Shown in pieces: positions 16,208 through 24,825 of a DNA stretch of 33,442 bases (positions are counted from its first letter, which is position 1; each line of letters starts with the position of its first letter). A program made the translations under genes and the position numbers. The stretch spans positions 1 through 33,442 of the forward strand of contig JAJYAG010000064.1 in the NCBI GenBank assembly GCA_021779665.1. Reading direction: 5' to 3'. Below the pieces are notes generated by a model, which ran no database searches, had not been told where the DNA came from, and was given only the letters and a program-made list of their open reading frames with translations. Source of the DNA: Bacteroidota bacterium. Lineage in GTDB: Bacteria > Bacteroidota > Bacteroidia > Bacteroidales > JAAUTT01.

Positions 16208-18628
16208 ATGAAGATCCTGAAACTACTTGCACCCCACCTTTTAGCCATAGTAGTATTTATAGTAGTAACATTCCTCTATTTTCCTCCGCTGCTCGAGGGT
16301 AAAGTAATCCGACAGGGCGACATAATGCAGTTCCAGGGAATGTCGAAAGAAATTAAAGATTTTCGCGAAAGAACAGGAAAAGAGCCTCTTTGGACTAACA
16401 GTATGTTTGGCGGTATGCCGGCTTACCAGATTTCGGTGGCCTATAAACACAATGTAGCCCGTAATATAAATAGTGTTATTTCATTGAAATTCCCTGTTCC
16501 GGCAATTTATCTCTTCCTCTCGCTTGTTGGTTTTTACATCCTGATGCTTGTACTGGGAGCCAATATTTGGGTGGCCGTTGCCGGTGCTTTTGCCTTTGCT
16601 TTTTCATCATACTTTTTCATAATTGAGGCTGCCGGCCATAATTCCAAAGCACATGCCATGGCCTTTATGGCGCCAATACTGGCTGGTGTAATTTTAGCTT
16701 TCCGGGGCCGATATATACTTGGAGCCTCCCTGTTTGCTCTCTTTCTTGCACTTCAGATTTATGCCAATCACCTCCAGATAACATATTACACAGCTATCAT
16801 AATCTTAGTTTTTGGATTGGTAGAACTTATTTATGCATTTAAAGAGAAAAGACTTCTTCAGTTTTTTAAAGCTTCGGGATTACTGGCTGCTTTAGCTCTG
16901 GTGGCAGCTTCCACCAACTTTACAAATATGCTTCTGACCTATGAATATGGGAAAGAGTCAACCCGGGGAAAATCGGAACTTACATCGGATGCAGCCGATA
17001 AAACCTCTGGTCTGGATAAAAGCTACATTCTAAACGATTACAGCTACGGAATCACCGAAACATTCAACCTTTTTATCCCAAACTTTAAGGGTGGTGGATC
17101 CGAAGATGTTGGCGAAAATTCCGAATCGTTCAAATGGTTACAGCAAAATAATTACAATGCGGCGCAGGCTGTAAAAAGTATGCCCACCTACTTTGGTGAC
17201 CAAAGATTTACAGCTGGACCGGTATATATCGGAGCTGTTGTAATATTTTTGTTTGTACTTGGGTTGTTTTTGATCCGCGGTGCTTTCAAATGGTGGATTG
17301 TAGCTGCAACACTTCTATCAATATTCCTTGCCTGGGGAAAAAACATGGAATGGTTTTCCGACTTGTTTATCAACTTCTTCCCTGGTTACAATAAATTCCG
17401 AACGGTTTCCATGATACTTGTAATTGCCGAATTAACAATCCCGCTTTTTGCAATGCTGGCTTTTATCAGGATTCTGAAAAAGGAATTCGAAACCAAAGCA
17501 TTAACAAAATCTCTTCTTTACTCTCTTTACATAACAGGCGGCTTTGCTTTTGTTTTCGTCCTGATTCCCGGACTATTTTCGAATTTCTCCGGGCCAGCTG
17601 ACGAACGCATGGATCCATCCCTGGTGAATGCATTAATTACTGACAGGGCAGCACTTCTTCGCTCCGATGCTTTCCGGTCCTTAATATTTGTTCTTCTTAC
17701 TGCTGGTTTGGTTTGGATGATCATTAAAGATAAAATTAAGGCAACCTGGGCATGCGTGGTACTTGCCCTTTTATTCCTCTTTGATCTTGGCTGGGTAGGT
17801 AAACGTTATCTGAACAGCGATAATTTTGTTTCCAAAAGAGAAGCTCAGAACCCTTATATTCCATCTCCTGCCGACCAGGCTATCCTTCAGGATACGGGTT
17901 ATTACAGAGTTATGAATCTTACTGTAGATCCTTTTAACGATGCCAGCACCTCCTACTTTCACAAATCGATAGGTGGTTATCATGGAGCTAAATTAAAACG
18001 TTACCAGGAATTGATTGATCGCCATATCAGCAAAATGAATATACAGGTATTGAACATGCTCAACACCAAGTATTTCATTGGAGCCAGCCAGGATCAGCAG
18101 CAGCCTGTTCCGCAAATCAACCCTGATGCTTTAGGAAATGCCTGGTTTGTGGATTCAGTAATGATTGTAGACAATGCCGACCAGGAAATTGCTGCGCTAT
18201 CAAAACTTAATCCGAAAACAAAAGTTGTTGTTGATAAACGCTTTGAAAACCTTATCACTAAAAAGCTTTACGCCAACGATACTTTGTCGGCAATCTCCTT
18301 AACTAAATATGAGCCTAATCATCTCACATACGATATCAATGCCAGTCCCGAAAAGCTGGCGGTTTTTTCTGAAATATATTACGACAAAGGGTGGAATGCC
18401 TATTTAGATGGGAAAATAACACCTCATTTCAGAGCTAACTATGTATTAAGGGCGATGCAGATACCTGCAGGAAGCCACAAGCTGGAATTCAAATTTGAGC
18501 CACAATCATACGTTACAGGTGAGAAAATATCAATGGCCAGTTCAATATTGCTTGTGATCTTATTATTAGCCGGGTTTGGCTTCGAAATATACCGTTTTAG
18601 CAGAAAAGAAGATACTTTATCTGCCTAA
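16208..18628 (+). CDS. YfhO-like polytopic membrane protein (GT-C glycosyltransferase-like)
   Basis: Large inner-membrane protein, 806 residues, with the Bacteroidota YfhO layout: a first helix (about 8-28), a conserved periplasmic loop with RQGDIMQFQGMSKEI and PLWTNSMFGGMPAYQ, roughly a dozen further helices to about 540, a soluble C-terminal domain (about 545-765) and a last helix (about 772-792). The acidic residue in the first loop (Asp in RQGD) and the M(F/M)GG-like motif are features of GT-C lipid-linked sugar transferases, and YfhO proteins are thought to glycosylate lipoteichoic acid or similar polymers; the substrate here is unknown. The last 12 bases overlap the 3' end of the opposing mlaF-like gene. 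Confidence 0.88.
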   Translation: MKILKLLAPHLLAIVVFIVVTFLYFPPLLEGKVIRQGDIMQFQGMSKEIKDFRERTGKEPLWTNSMFGGMPAYQISVAYKHNVARNINSVISLKFPVPAIYLFLSLVGFYILMLVLGANIWVAVAGAFAFAFSSYFFIIEAAGHNSKAHAMAFMAPILAGVILAFRGRYILGASLFALFLALQIYANHLQITYYTAIIILVFGLVELIYAFKEKRLLQFFKASGLLAALALVAASTNFTNMLLTYEYGKESTRGKSELTSDAADKTSGLDKSYILNDYSYGITETFNLFIPNFKGGGSEDVGENSESFKWLQQNNYNAAQAVKSMPTYFGDQRFTAGPVYIGAVVIFLFVLGLFLIRGAFKWWIVAATLLSIFLAWGKNMEWFSDLFINFFPGYNKFRTVSMILVIAELTIPLFAMLAFIRILKKEFETKALTKSLLYSLYITGGFAFVFVLIPGLFSNFSGPADERMDPSLVNALITDRAALLRSDAFRSLIFVLLTAGLVWMIIKDKIKATWACVVLALLFLFDLGWVGKRYLNSDNFVSKREAQNPYIPSPADQAILQDTGYYRVMNLTVDPFNDASTSYFHKSIGGYHGAKLKRYQELIDRHISKMNIQVLNMLNTKYFIGASQDQQQPVPQINPDALGNAWFVDSVMIVDNADQEIAALSKLNPKTKVVVDKRFENLITKKLYANDTLSAISLTKYEPNHLTYDINASPEKLAVFSEIYYDKGWNAYLDGKITPHFRANYVLRAMQIPAGSHKLEFKFEPQSYVTGEKISMASSILLVILLLAGFGFEIYRFSRKEDTLSA

Positions 18629-19375
18629 GAATTTTCTCAAACGCTGACTCATTGGAGAAGCAAAAATAAAATCGTTTAAATCATCATGGTTGGTATGAAG
18701 GATATCATCCTTTGTGCCTTCCCATGCTTTTTCACCATGATGTATAAAAATCACTTTATCGCCTATCTCCATAACCGAGTTCATATCATGCGTGTTTACA
18801 ACTGTGGTAATATCAAACTCTTCAGTAATTTCCTTAATAAGATTATCGATAACAATCGATGTTTTAGGATCCAGACCTGAATTTGGCTCATCACAAAAAA
18901 GGTATTTTGGATTTAAGGAAATTGCTCTTGCAATGGCTACCCTTTTCTTCATACCTCCACTAAGCTCAGATGGAAAAAGGCTATTTGCATTCTCAAGTTT
19001 TACTCTTTTCAAACAAAAATTTACCCGGTCGCGCTTTTCTTCAATTGAATATTCGGTAAACATATCAAGAGGAAACATTACATTCTCCTCAACATTAATA
19101 GAGTCGAACAGCGCGCCACCCTGAAAAAGCATTCCGATTTGCTTACGTATTTCTCTCTTTTCGCCAATATTCAAACTACTGAAAACAACATCGCCGTAAA
19201 TAATCTGTCCTCCGTCAATATCATACAAACCCACTACCGACTTAAGCAATACTGTTTTACCTGAACCACTGGGTCCAATAATGATATTTGTTTTACCCCG
19301 TTCAAACTGAACTGAAATACCATCAAGAATAACCTTGTCTCCAAAAGATTTGGACACATTCTCCAGTTTGATCAT
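18617..19375 (-). CDS. MlaF-like ABC transporter ATP-binding protein
   Basis: Cytoplasmic ATPase of an MCE-type phospholipid transporter, 252 residues. Walker A GPSGSGKT (34-41), the MlaF-typical Q-loop stretch MLFQGGALFDSINVEENV, signature LSGGMKKR, Walker B FCDEPNSGLDP and switch His in VVNTHD are all intact. The QGGALFDS and SGGMKKRVAIARA wording separates this family from ordinary ABC ATPases. Its start overlaps the stop of the permease gene by 4 bases. No MlaD-like MCE gene follows: the gene instead runs 12 bases into the opposing YfhO-like gene. In Bacteroidota the MCE gene often sits elsewhere, so this pair is probably complete for its locus. Confidence 0.92.
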   Translation of the reverse strand: MIKLENVSKSFGDKVILDGISVQFERGKTNIIIGPSGSGKTVLLKSVVGLYDIDGGQIIYGDVVFSSLNIGEKREIRKQIGMLFQGGALFDSINVEENVMFPLDMFTEYSIEEKRDRVNFCLKRVKLENANSLFPSELSGGMKKRVAIARAISLNPKYLFCDEPNSGLDPKTSIVIDNLIKEITEEFDITTVVNTHDMNSVMEIGDKVIFIHHGEKAWEGTKDDILHTNHDDLNDFIFASPMSQRLRKFLGR

Positions 19376-20112
19376 GTTAAAAGCAATTGAGTTAAGATTA
19401 AATTGAACATTAAAATAGCAACACTACTAAAAACTACGGCTTTCGTACTGGACTTTCCAACTTCTATGGCTCCGCCTTCAACATAATAACCATTATACGC
19501 AGAAATTGACGTAATAACAAAAGCAAAAACAACTGTTTTAATGAGACTATAGGTGATATAATATGGAACAAATGCATATCGGATTCCTTCCAGGTACTGC
19601 TCGGTAGTGATAATTCCAGTAAATTCACCAACCACCCATCCTCCGGAAATCCCAATCCCCATGCTGATTAAGGTCAATAAAGGATTGAAAAGCATAGCCG
19701 CAATAATCTTCGGTAAAACTAAATAACTTGCGGAGTTAATTCCCATGATCTCGAGAGCATCTATCTGCTCTGTTACGCGCATCATACCAATTTCGGATGA
19801 TATACTGGACCCTACTTTACCGGCCAGAATAAGAGCCACCATTGTGGACGAAAATTCGAGAAGAATTGAATCTCTTGCAGCGAGTCCAATAAGATATGGC
19901 GGCAAAAAAGGACTGGTTGTATTATAAGCCGTTTGAATTGTTATAACAGCACCCATGAACAGAGATATAATAGCAACAATTCCAATTGAATTTATCCCAA
20001 GATTTTCAATTTCTCTTATTGCTTGTTTATAGTACATGATGTGCTTCTCTGGTTTGGAGAATACTTTTCGCAGAAATAAAAAATACCGGCCTATATGATA
20101 TAGAATTCCCAT
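19372..20112 (-). CDS. MlaE-like ABC transporter permease
   Basis: Inner-membrane permease of an MCE-type lipid transporter, 246 residues, standard length. It shows an interfacial N-terminal helix, then about five membrane segments, with family hallmarks: [52 protein letters not shown]-like residues (here [17 protein letters not shown] and [14 protein letters not shown]), and the C-terminal [20 protein letters not shown]. MlaE moves phospholipids between the inner membrane and a periplasmic MCE ring. It is the first gene of the two-gene unit, coupled to the ATPase gene by a 4-base overlap, and diverges from the manC-like gene across a 136-base spacer. Confidence 0.92.
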   Translation of the reverse strand: [246 protein letters not shown]

Positions 20113-20137
20113 TCGCCTATAATTTGATGTAAAAATA

Positions 20138-20169
20138 AAAATATATCGTCAAATAAGTTTTGACAAAAA
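20138..20169 (-). promoter_or_regulatory. Candidate promoter for the mlaEF pair
   Basis: On the complement, TTTTTG (20169-20164) is followed after 18 bases by TATATTTT (20145-20138), which matches TAnnTTTG at all but the last position. The -7 box ends 25 bases before the mlaE start. The region is AT-rich, so other registers are possible. Confidence 0.35.
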
Positions 20170-20210
20170 GTTTGTTCTTTTAAACTTCGCTGAAAGTTAT
20201 GGATAATTCA

Positions 20211-20218
20211 TATTTTTG
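20211..20218 (+). promoter_or_regulatory. -7 box for the mannose-1-phosphate guanylyltransferase gene
   Basis: TATTTTTG matches the Bacteroidota -7 consensus TAnnTTTG and ends 30 bases before the ATG at 20249. A TTTG near the expected -33 spacing is absent, so this is a position-plus-consensus call. Confidence 0.45.
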
Positions 20219-20248
20219 TACACTCTAATTTAAAAATAATCACTATTC

Positions 20249-21331
20249 ATGAATCAAAACAATTATTGCATTATAATGGCTGGTGGTGTTGGAAGTCGAT
20301 TCTGGCCACTAAGTCGCTCAAACAAACCAAAACAATTCCTTGATATTCTTGGCTTAGGAAAATCCCTTCTTCAATTAACCTACGACAGGTTCAAAAAAAT
20401 TGTTCCCGAAGAGAATATCCTTATTGTTGCTCATGAAGATTATGAAGACCTTATTTATGAACATATCCCGGGAATCAGGAAAGAACAGCTGTTACTTGAG
20501 CCTATGCGCAAAAACACCGCCGTTTGTATCGCCTATTCGAATTTTAAAATTTTTAAAAATAATCCTAAAGCGAACTTAATCGTCGCCCCGTCCGACCACC
20601 TTATCCTTCGCGAAGACGAATTTTTGAGAGTTATTCAGGAAGGCCTTGAATTTACTGCCCAGAATGATGCATTGCTTACCATAGGAATACAGCCCAGCCG
20701 ACCTGAAACCGGTTACGGATATATACAGGCTAATGGATTAAAAAACAACTCCAATTTCCGTAAGGTTAAAACTTTCACCGAAAAGCCAAACATTGAAATG
20801 GCCAAAGTATTCTACGAAAGTGGAGAATTTTACTGGAACTCGGGAATTTTCATCTGGTCGCTCGAATCTATTATGCATGCCTTTGAGCTATATATGCCAG
20901 ATTTGAACAATCAGTTTAACGAATCTATTGATGCTCTGAACACTCCGGACGAAAAAGATTTCATCAACAACCTTTATCCAAAAAGCAAAAGCATTTCCAT
21001 CGACTATGCTATAATGGAAAAGGCCGAAAATGTATATGTATTAACAGCCGATTTCGGATGGTCCGATCTGGGAACATGGGGCTCACTTTATACTCACATT
21101 GATAAGGATGAGAACGAAAATGCCATAACAGGTAAAAACGTCTTCCTCTATAACAGCCAAAACTGCATTGTTAACATCCCCAATGATAAGCTGGCCGTTC
21201 TGCACGGTTTAGACGATTATATTGTTGTGGAGTCAGACAAGATTTTACTCATCTGCAAAAAAGATGAGGAACAAAAAATAAAAGAATTTGTAAACGACGT
21301 CCGAATAAAAAAAGGTGACGAATATGTATAA
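20249..21331 (+). CDS. manC: Mannose-1-phosphate guanylyltransferase
   Basis: Makes GDP-mannose from mannose 1-phosphate and GTP in the cytoplasm, feeding capsule, O-antigen or protein glycosylation. The 360-residue protein carries the nucleotidyltransferase signature GGVGSRFWPLSR (12-23) with the downstream PKQFL (27-31), the APSDH metal/nucleotide loop, TEKP, YWNSGIFIW and the late FGWSDLGTWGSL. Its length is that of the single-domain enzyme; the C-terminal mannose-6-phosphate isomerase domain of bifunctional ManC/AlgA proteins is missing, so isomerisation must come from another gene. It is a monocistronic gene between a -7 box and a strong bidirectional terminator. T9SS-bearing organisms glycosylate many surface proteins, but a direct link to the neighbouring gld genes is speculation. 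Confidence 0.93.
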   Translation: MNQNNYCIIMAGGVGSRFWPLSRSNKPKQFLDILGLGKSLLQLTYDRFKKIVPEENILIVAHEDYEDLIYEHIPGIRKEQLLLEPMRKNTAVCIAYSNFKIFKNNPKANLIVAPSDHLILREDEFLRVIQEGLEFTAQNDALLTIGIQPSRPETGYGYIQANGLKNNSNFRKVKTFTEKPNIEMAKVFYESGEFYWNSGIFIWSLESIMHAFELYMPDLNNQFNESIDALNTPDEKDFINNLYPKSKSISIDYAIMEKAENVYVLTADFGWSDLGTWGSLYTHIDKDENENAITGKNVFLYNSQNCIVNIPNDKLAVLHGLDDYIVVESDKILLICKKDEEQKIKEFVNDVRIKKGDEYV

Positions 21332-21369
21332 AACAAAAAAGACGCTTTTAAGCGTCTTTTTTGTTTTAT
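21328..21369. terminator. Perfect bidirectional intrinsic terminator between manC and gldN
   Basis: A perfect 19-bp stem (21328-21346 with 21351-21369) with a TTTA loop. The core GACGCT/AGCGTC is flanked by A-rich and T-rich arms, so each strand shows a GC stem followed by a T-tract. It starts inside the manC stop codon and ends 14 bases from the gldN stop, and should terminate both converging units. Confidence 0.92.
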
Positions 21370-21383
21370 GAGGCAGGAATATT

Positions 21384-22262
21384 CTAATATTCCCATAAAT
21401 CGTGTTCAACTTCAAACAAATATTGTTTAATTCTGTCAGCTTCGAGTAACGCTTCAATACCTGTTGCATATTCTTCGATACGACGGTTATCATAAACGTT
21501 TGTTTCTTTATAAATATAACCGGTGAATCTTCTTTGCATAAAAAGATCGTCATAAGATATTGGCTGGGCATCGTTGAATCTTGTGTAAACCGGATGGCTG
21601 GCAAGTAAGTTACGTGCTTCAGGATAATAAACCCAGAATACCTGTTTCATTGTCATTTCAGCTTCATCATCAGCTTCGGCAGTTCCGGTTTGCCCGGCAA
21701 CCTGGCGTGGGAAGAATCTGATAGGGCACAATCCCAAAATGCGCACCTGCATGGTGGAATGTTGCTTATCAAAAAACCATTTTTCCTTAATTAACAGCTT
21801 TTTAACCTGCTCAACCTGACGGTCGTTTTTGTAAGAAGTATCTTTGGGATTATTATTGGCATCAATTACCTGTGTTGTCTTTTGTACAGCATCAAGATTA
21901 ACATCAATATCCTCCTTGGTCATGGCAATTTTGAACTCATCATAAAGATTGTTTGGGTTATAAACCTGTAAGCCCTCATTATCTATACCGTACAAAAGAA
22001 GAGAAATTAAACTCATTCTTTCTCCGATGGGTTTGGTAGGAAAATAAAGCGGTAAATTGGCTTTTTCTCTCAGGTCAACCATTCTCCATACTATTTTCGA
22101 CCACATAACATCAGCTTCACGAACATCCGGATAAGGTATGGGTTTCTTGAACGGAATGTTAACCTTGTCATAAACCTCCTTCTTTACATCCTGCCCCACA
22201 ACCGAGCTAGAAACGATGCCTGACAGGACAACTCCTATCAATAACACAAAAATGTTTTTCAT
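21384..22262 (-). CDS. gldN: Type IX secretion system protein GldN/PorN
   Basis: Periplasmic component of the T9SS that joins GldK/PorK in the outer-membrane-associated ring. The 292-residue protein has a signal peptide (about 1-24, ending VVGQ) and the family pattern: an early VREADVMWSKIVWRMVDLREKANLPLYFP, then ISLLLYGIDNEGLQVYNP, a central acidic region, VRILGLCPIRFF and a C-terminal WVYYPEARNLLASHPVYTRFNDAQPISYDDLFMQRRFTGYIYKE-like region (several short conserved blocks, here about 205-260). It is the last gene of porP-gldKLMN, 18 bases after gldM, and is followed by the shared terminator. There is one copy only; no GldO paralogue follows, unlike Flavobacterium johnsoniae. Confidence 0.95.
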   Translation of the reverse strand: MKNIFVLLIGVVLSGIVSSSVVGQDVKKEVYDKVNIPFKKPIPYPDVREADVMWSKIVWRMVDLREKANLPLYFPTKPIGERMSLISLLLYGIDNEGLQVYNPNNLYDEFKIAMTKEDIDVNLDAVQKTTQVIDANNNPKDTSYKNDRQVEQVKKLLIKEKWFFDKQHSTMQVRILGLCPIRFFPRQVAGQTGTAEADDEAEMTMKQVFWVYYPEARNLLASHPVYTRFNDAQPISYDDLFMQRRFTGYIYKETNVYDNRRIEEYATGIEALLEADRIKQYLFEVEHDLWEY

Positions 22263-22280
22263 AGGTACTATTTTTTTATG

Positions 22281-23903
22281 TTAATTAATTTTAAAAACTA
22301 ATGGTGATAACTCTCTCACGCCTCCATCAGGGCCAACAGCTTTGATGTCGAGGAAGTAAACTTTACTTCCTTTACCCAGTCCCTTAATTAAATCCTGTTG
22401 TTGCGGAGTAATTCTGTTTGATTTAGAGGTAATATCCTGAGAAAAACCTCCCACATTTGCCGACACAGTAAATTCAGTTACAGTATAACTCAATTTAAAG
22501 TCGAAGTTTTCCATATCTGCCTGCACGATCGACTGAAGGGCAAGCAAATTCTTTTCGATCACGCCACCTTTTCTTGAAGCAACTTTAGCAACCGGGTCAG
22601 GAACTCTCTTAACACGGAAATCCATATTCCCCATGGTTTTCCATTTCCCATCTATCTGAGCTTCGACAGAAACAATGGCATTACCCATCATTTTTGGCTT
22701 TACAATGTAACTACCACCTTGTTTGTTGATAGTTCCGTTTGTAATACTCGCGCGGATTTTATCTGCTGGCACACCTGCAACTGAAATATCAACAGGGTTG
22801 TCCACTCCTAAATAAAATACGTTCATAGCAGTCGGGGAAATTACTGCAGAAGCTTCTGCAACCTGATATTCGGCTTCGAAAGGGTAAAAAGATTCAACAC
22901 CTTCGGGTGATTTAATTTTAACCAAACCTCCCCATTTAATATTACCCTGTGCGCCTCCCATTCTTTCATATAATCCGCGACCATTAGGTTGGATTTTAAG
23001 CGTTTCATAATTTCCAACCATCTGATAAGTCACTGTACCATCAGGATTCTTCTTTTGTTCGTACCGACCAACATATACCTCCGGACTTTGAGTAGTATCA
23101 CGCGCTGAAATAAAAACTTCAGCCTGATATTGGTTACCTTTTAAAATGTAGTTGGAGTTGGTAGTAACAATTGCCTCCAGTTTGTTAAACTTAAATGAAC
23201 CTGCGTCAATCTGAGCCAGCAGATAGCGCACCATTTCCGATTCAACATTCCGTACATCGCCCTGCATTTTGGACAAAATGGTTGTTACTGCAATAAGAGG
23301 AATTTCGCCAAAGTGAGCCGATTCCCATGAATGCTTTACACCTTCAACCATAGGAGGATCGGCAGTATCAAGCAATTTCTCAATAGAAGCTCTTATGTCT
23401 TTATCATCAGGACTAATTAATGAGAGGCAATATTCTCTATGCTTGATATATCGTTCTTTAATTTCCTTACCTTTTCCATTGTTGAAGTCTCCAACCATAA
23501 CACGTGTTGGAACGTCGGTATTGTCTTTAGCTTCAACTTTAATACCTTCAAGCTTATCTTTGGTCTTTATTGCTTCTGCATCTTCACCATCAGCAGCTTT
23601 AACAAGATCTACCTTCACACTATGTATGAAGCTTATTAACTCTTCAGTTCTCTTTTTGATTTCGTTGGATTTCTGCATCCAAGGTCCAACCTTGTCAGGA
23701 TTTGACGCTGCCAACGTGCTCATTTCATCGTACAAGGTCTTATTTTTCTCTGCAAAGTTCTGATTTGTTACAGATAAACCCTCATCGACGAGTACAAAGG
23801 CATCAAGGACTTGTTTTGATACATTTAGTGCGAGCAAAGCTGTAAGCACCAAATACATCATCCCAATCATTTTCTGCCTGGGTGTTTCCTTACCGTGTCC
23901 CAT
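22281..23903 (-). CDS. gldM: Type IX secretion system motor protein GldM/PorM
   Basis: Forms, with GldL, the proton-driven motor of the T9SS and gliding machinery; it spans the inner membrane and reaches across the periplasm to the GldK/N ring. The 540-residue protein has a short cytoplasmic start, one membrane helix (about 10-32: KMIGMMYLVLTALLALNVS) and a long periplasmic part expected to fold into four domains (D1 helical, D2-D4 beta). Arg9 in ETPRQK corresponds to the conserved Arg9 implicated in coupling in F. johnsoniae GldM. The D1 helices (about 35-220) are clear from heptad-like spacing; the beta-rich remainder includes VGRYEQKKNPDGTVTYQMVGNYE-like blocks. It is 9 bases after gldL. 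Confidence 0.96.
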   Translation of the reverse strand: MGHGKETPRQKMIGMMYLVLTALLALNVSKQVLDAFVLVDEGLSVTNQNFAEKNKTLYDEMSTLAASNPDKVGPWMQKSNEIKKRTEELISFIHSVKVDLVKAADGEDAEAIKTKDKLEGIKVEAKDNTDVPTRVMVGDFNNGKGKEIKERYIKHREYCLSLISPDDKDIRASIEKLLDTADPPMVEGVKHSWESAHFGEIPLIAVTTILSKMQGDVRNVESEMVRYLLAQIDAGSFKFNKLEAIVTTNSNYILKGNQYQAEVFISARDTTQSPEVYVGRYEQKKNPDGTVTYQMVGNYETLKIQPNGRGLYERMGGAQGNIKWGGLVKIKSPEGVESFYPFEAEYQVAEASAVISPTAMNVFYLGVDNPVDISVAGVPADKIRASITNGTINKQGGSYIVKPKMMGNAIVSVEAQIDGKWKTMGNMDFRVKRVPDPVAKVASRKGGVIEKNLLALQSIVQADMENFDFKLSYTVTEFTVSANVGGFSQDITSKSNRITPQQQDLIKGLGKGSKVYFLDIKAVGPDGGVRELSPLVFKIN

Positions 23904-23912
23904 ATCTTAAGA

Positions 23913-24791
23913 CTACTTTTTGGGATTAATAACACTCATTGCAGCAAGCATATTCCCATAGATGGCGTTTAACGATGACAAATTCTGGCTTAACTGGGAT
24001 ATTTCCTGCTTGTATTTTTGAGTTTCTTCAGCAGATTGTTGCAGGTCATTCATTAATTTACCAAATCCGCTATACAATGACTGGGTTTCTTTCAAATGAT
24101 CGTTGGCTCCCCGGAGTTGCAGTTCATAAACAGCATTCAGGGCAGACAGGTTTTTATTGACATTTTCCAGTTGATTTCCGTATGCTTTGGAATTATCAGA
24201 TATAGCTGAAATATCTTGTTTCACAGTTTGGGCTAGTGAGCTGTACGATTGGGTTAATGTACTAACTGATTCCTGAATAGCCTGGTTGGATTGTACAAAA
24301 TTATTTGACAATTGTCCAACAGAGCTGGCAGCTGTTTTAACATTTGTAACGTACATGGAGGTAGCTGAAGCAGCTTCTGAAAGATCCGACAGATTAGCAG
24401 AAGCATGGCTGATTTTATCCAATGATTCGCCAAGTCGCTTGAAAGTTGCGGGCCCAACGTCCGCATTGGATACGAGATCTTCAAATTTTTCGAGCGTTAC
24501 CTGACCGGCTTTACCTGCTTCCTTGATACCCTCAACTTCATCAGGGTCAGTCATGCCGGCTAATTCCGGGTAAACCAATGTCCAGTCAAGTTCTTCGTGC
24601 AAAGGTTCAAAAGCAGAGAATGTAAAAATGACTGCTTCTACAATAAGACCAAGTGGTAAAAATATCTGCCAGCCATTCCAGTGCATAATCTTAAAGAGAG
24701 CACCGATAATAACAACAGCTGCACCTATACCGTAAAGCTTGGCCATAAAATTTTTCCAGCCAGAGCTTTGAACTAATTCGGAAATATTCAT
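23913..24791 (-). CDS. gldL: Type IX secretion system motor protein GldL/PorL
   Basis: Inner-membrane partner of GldM in the T9SS motor. The 292-residue protein has two adjacent membrane helices (about 16-35 and 41-61) near the N-terminus and a long cytoplasmic part rich in Ser, Gln, Asn and Ala with heptad spacing (about 100-285), typical of the family. Glu52 in LIVEAVIFTFSAFEP sits in the second helix and corresponds to the conserved glutamate proposed for proton coupling in F. johnsoniae. The first helix carries KIMHWNGWQ, another GldL hallmark. The gene is 34 bases after gldK and 9 bases before gldM. Motor residues on both partners are therefore intact. Confidence 0.95.
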   Translation of the reverse strand: MNISELVQSSGWKNFMAKLYGIGAAVVIIGALFKIMHWNGWQIFLPLGLIVEAVIFTFSAFEPLHEELDWTLVYPELAGMTDPDEVEGIKEAGKAGQVTLEKFEDLVSNADVGPATFKRLGESLDKISHASANLSDLSEAASATSMYVTNVKTAASSVGQLSNNFVQSNQAIQESVSTLTQSYSSLAQTVKQDISAISDNSKAYGNQLENVNKNLSALNAVYELQLRGANDHLKETQSLYSGFGKLMNDLQQSAEETQKYKQEISQLSQNLSSLNAIYGNMLAAMSVINPKK

Positions 24792-24825
24792 AATTCAATT
24801 TTTATAATAAGTCGGGTAGATTTGA

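Noticed and set aside
21245-21604. 119-residue minus-strand frame spanning the manC-gldN junction
   Set aside because: It runs through the terminator and through two confident genes in the wrong frame.
23395-23763. 122-residue open frame on the plus strand
   Set aside because: It is antisense to the well-supported gldM gene; its Ser/Leu-rich composition is that of a complementary-strand shadow.
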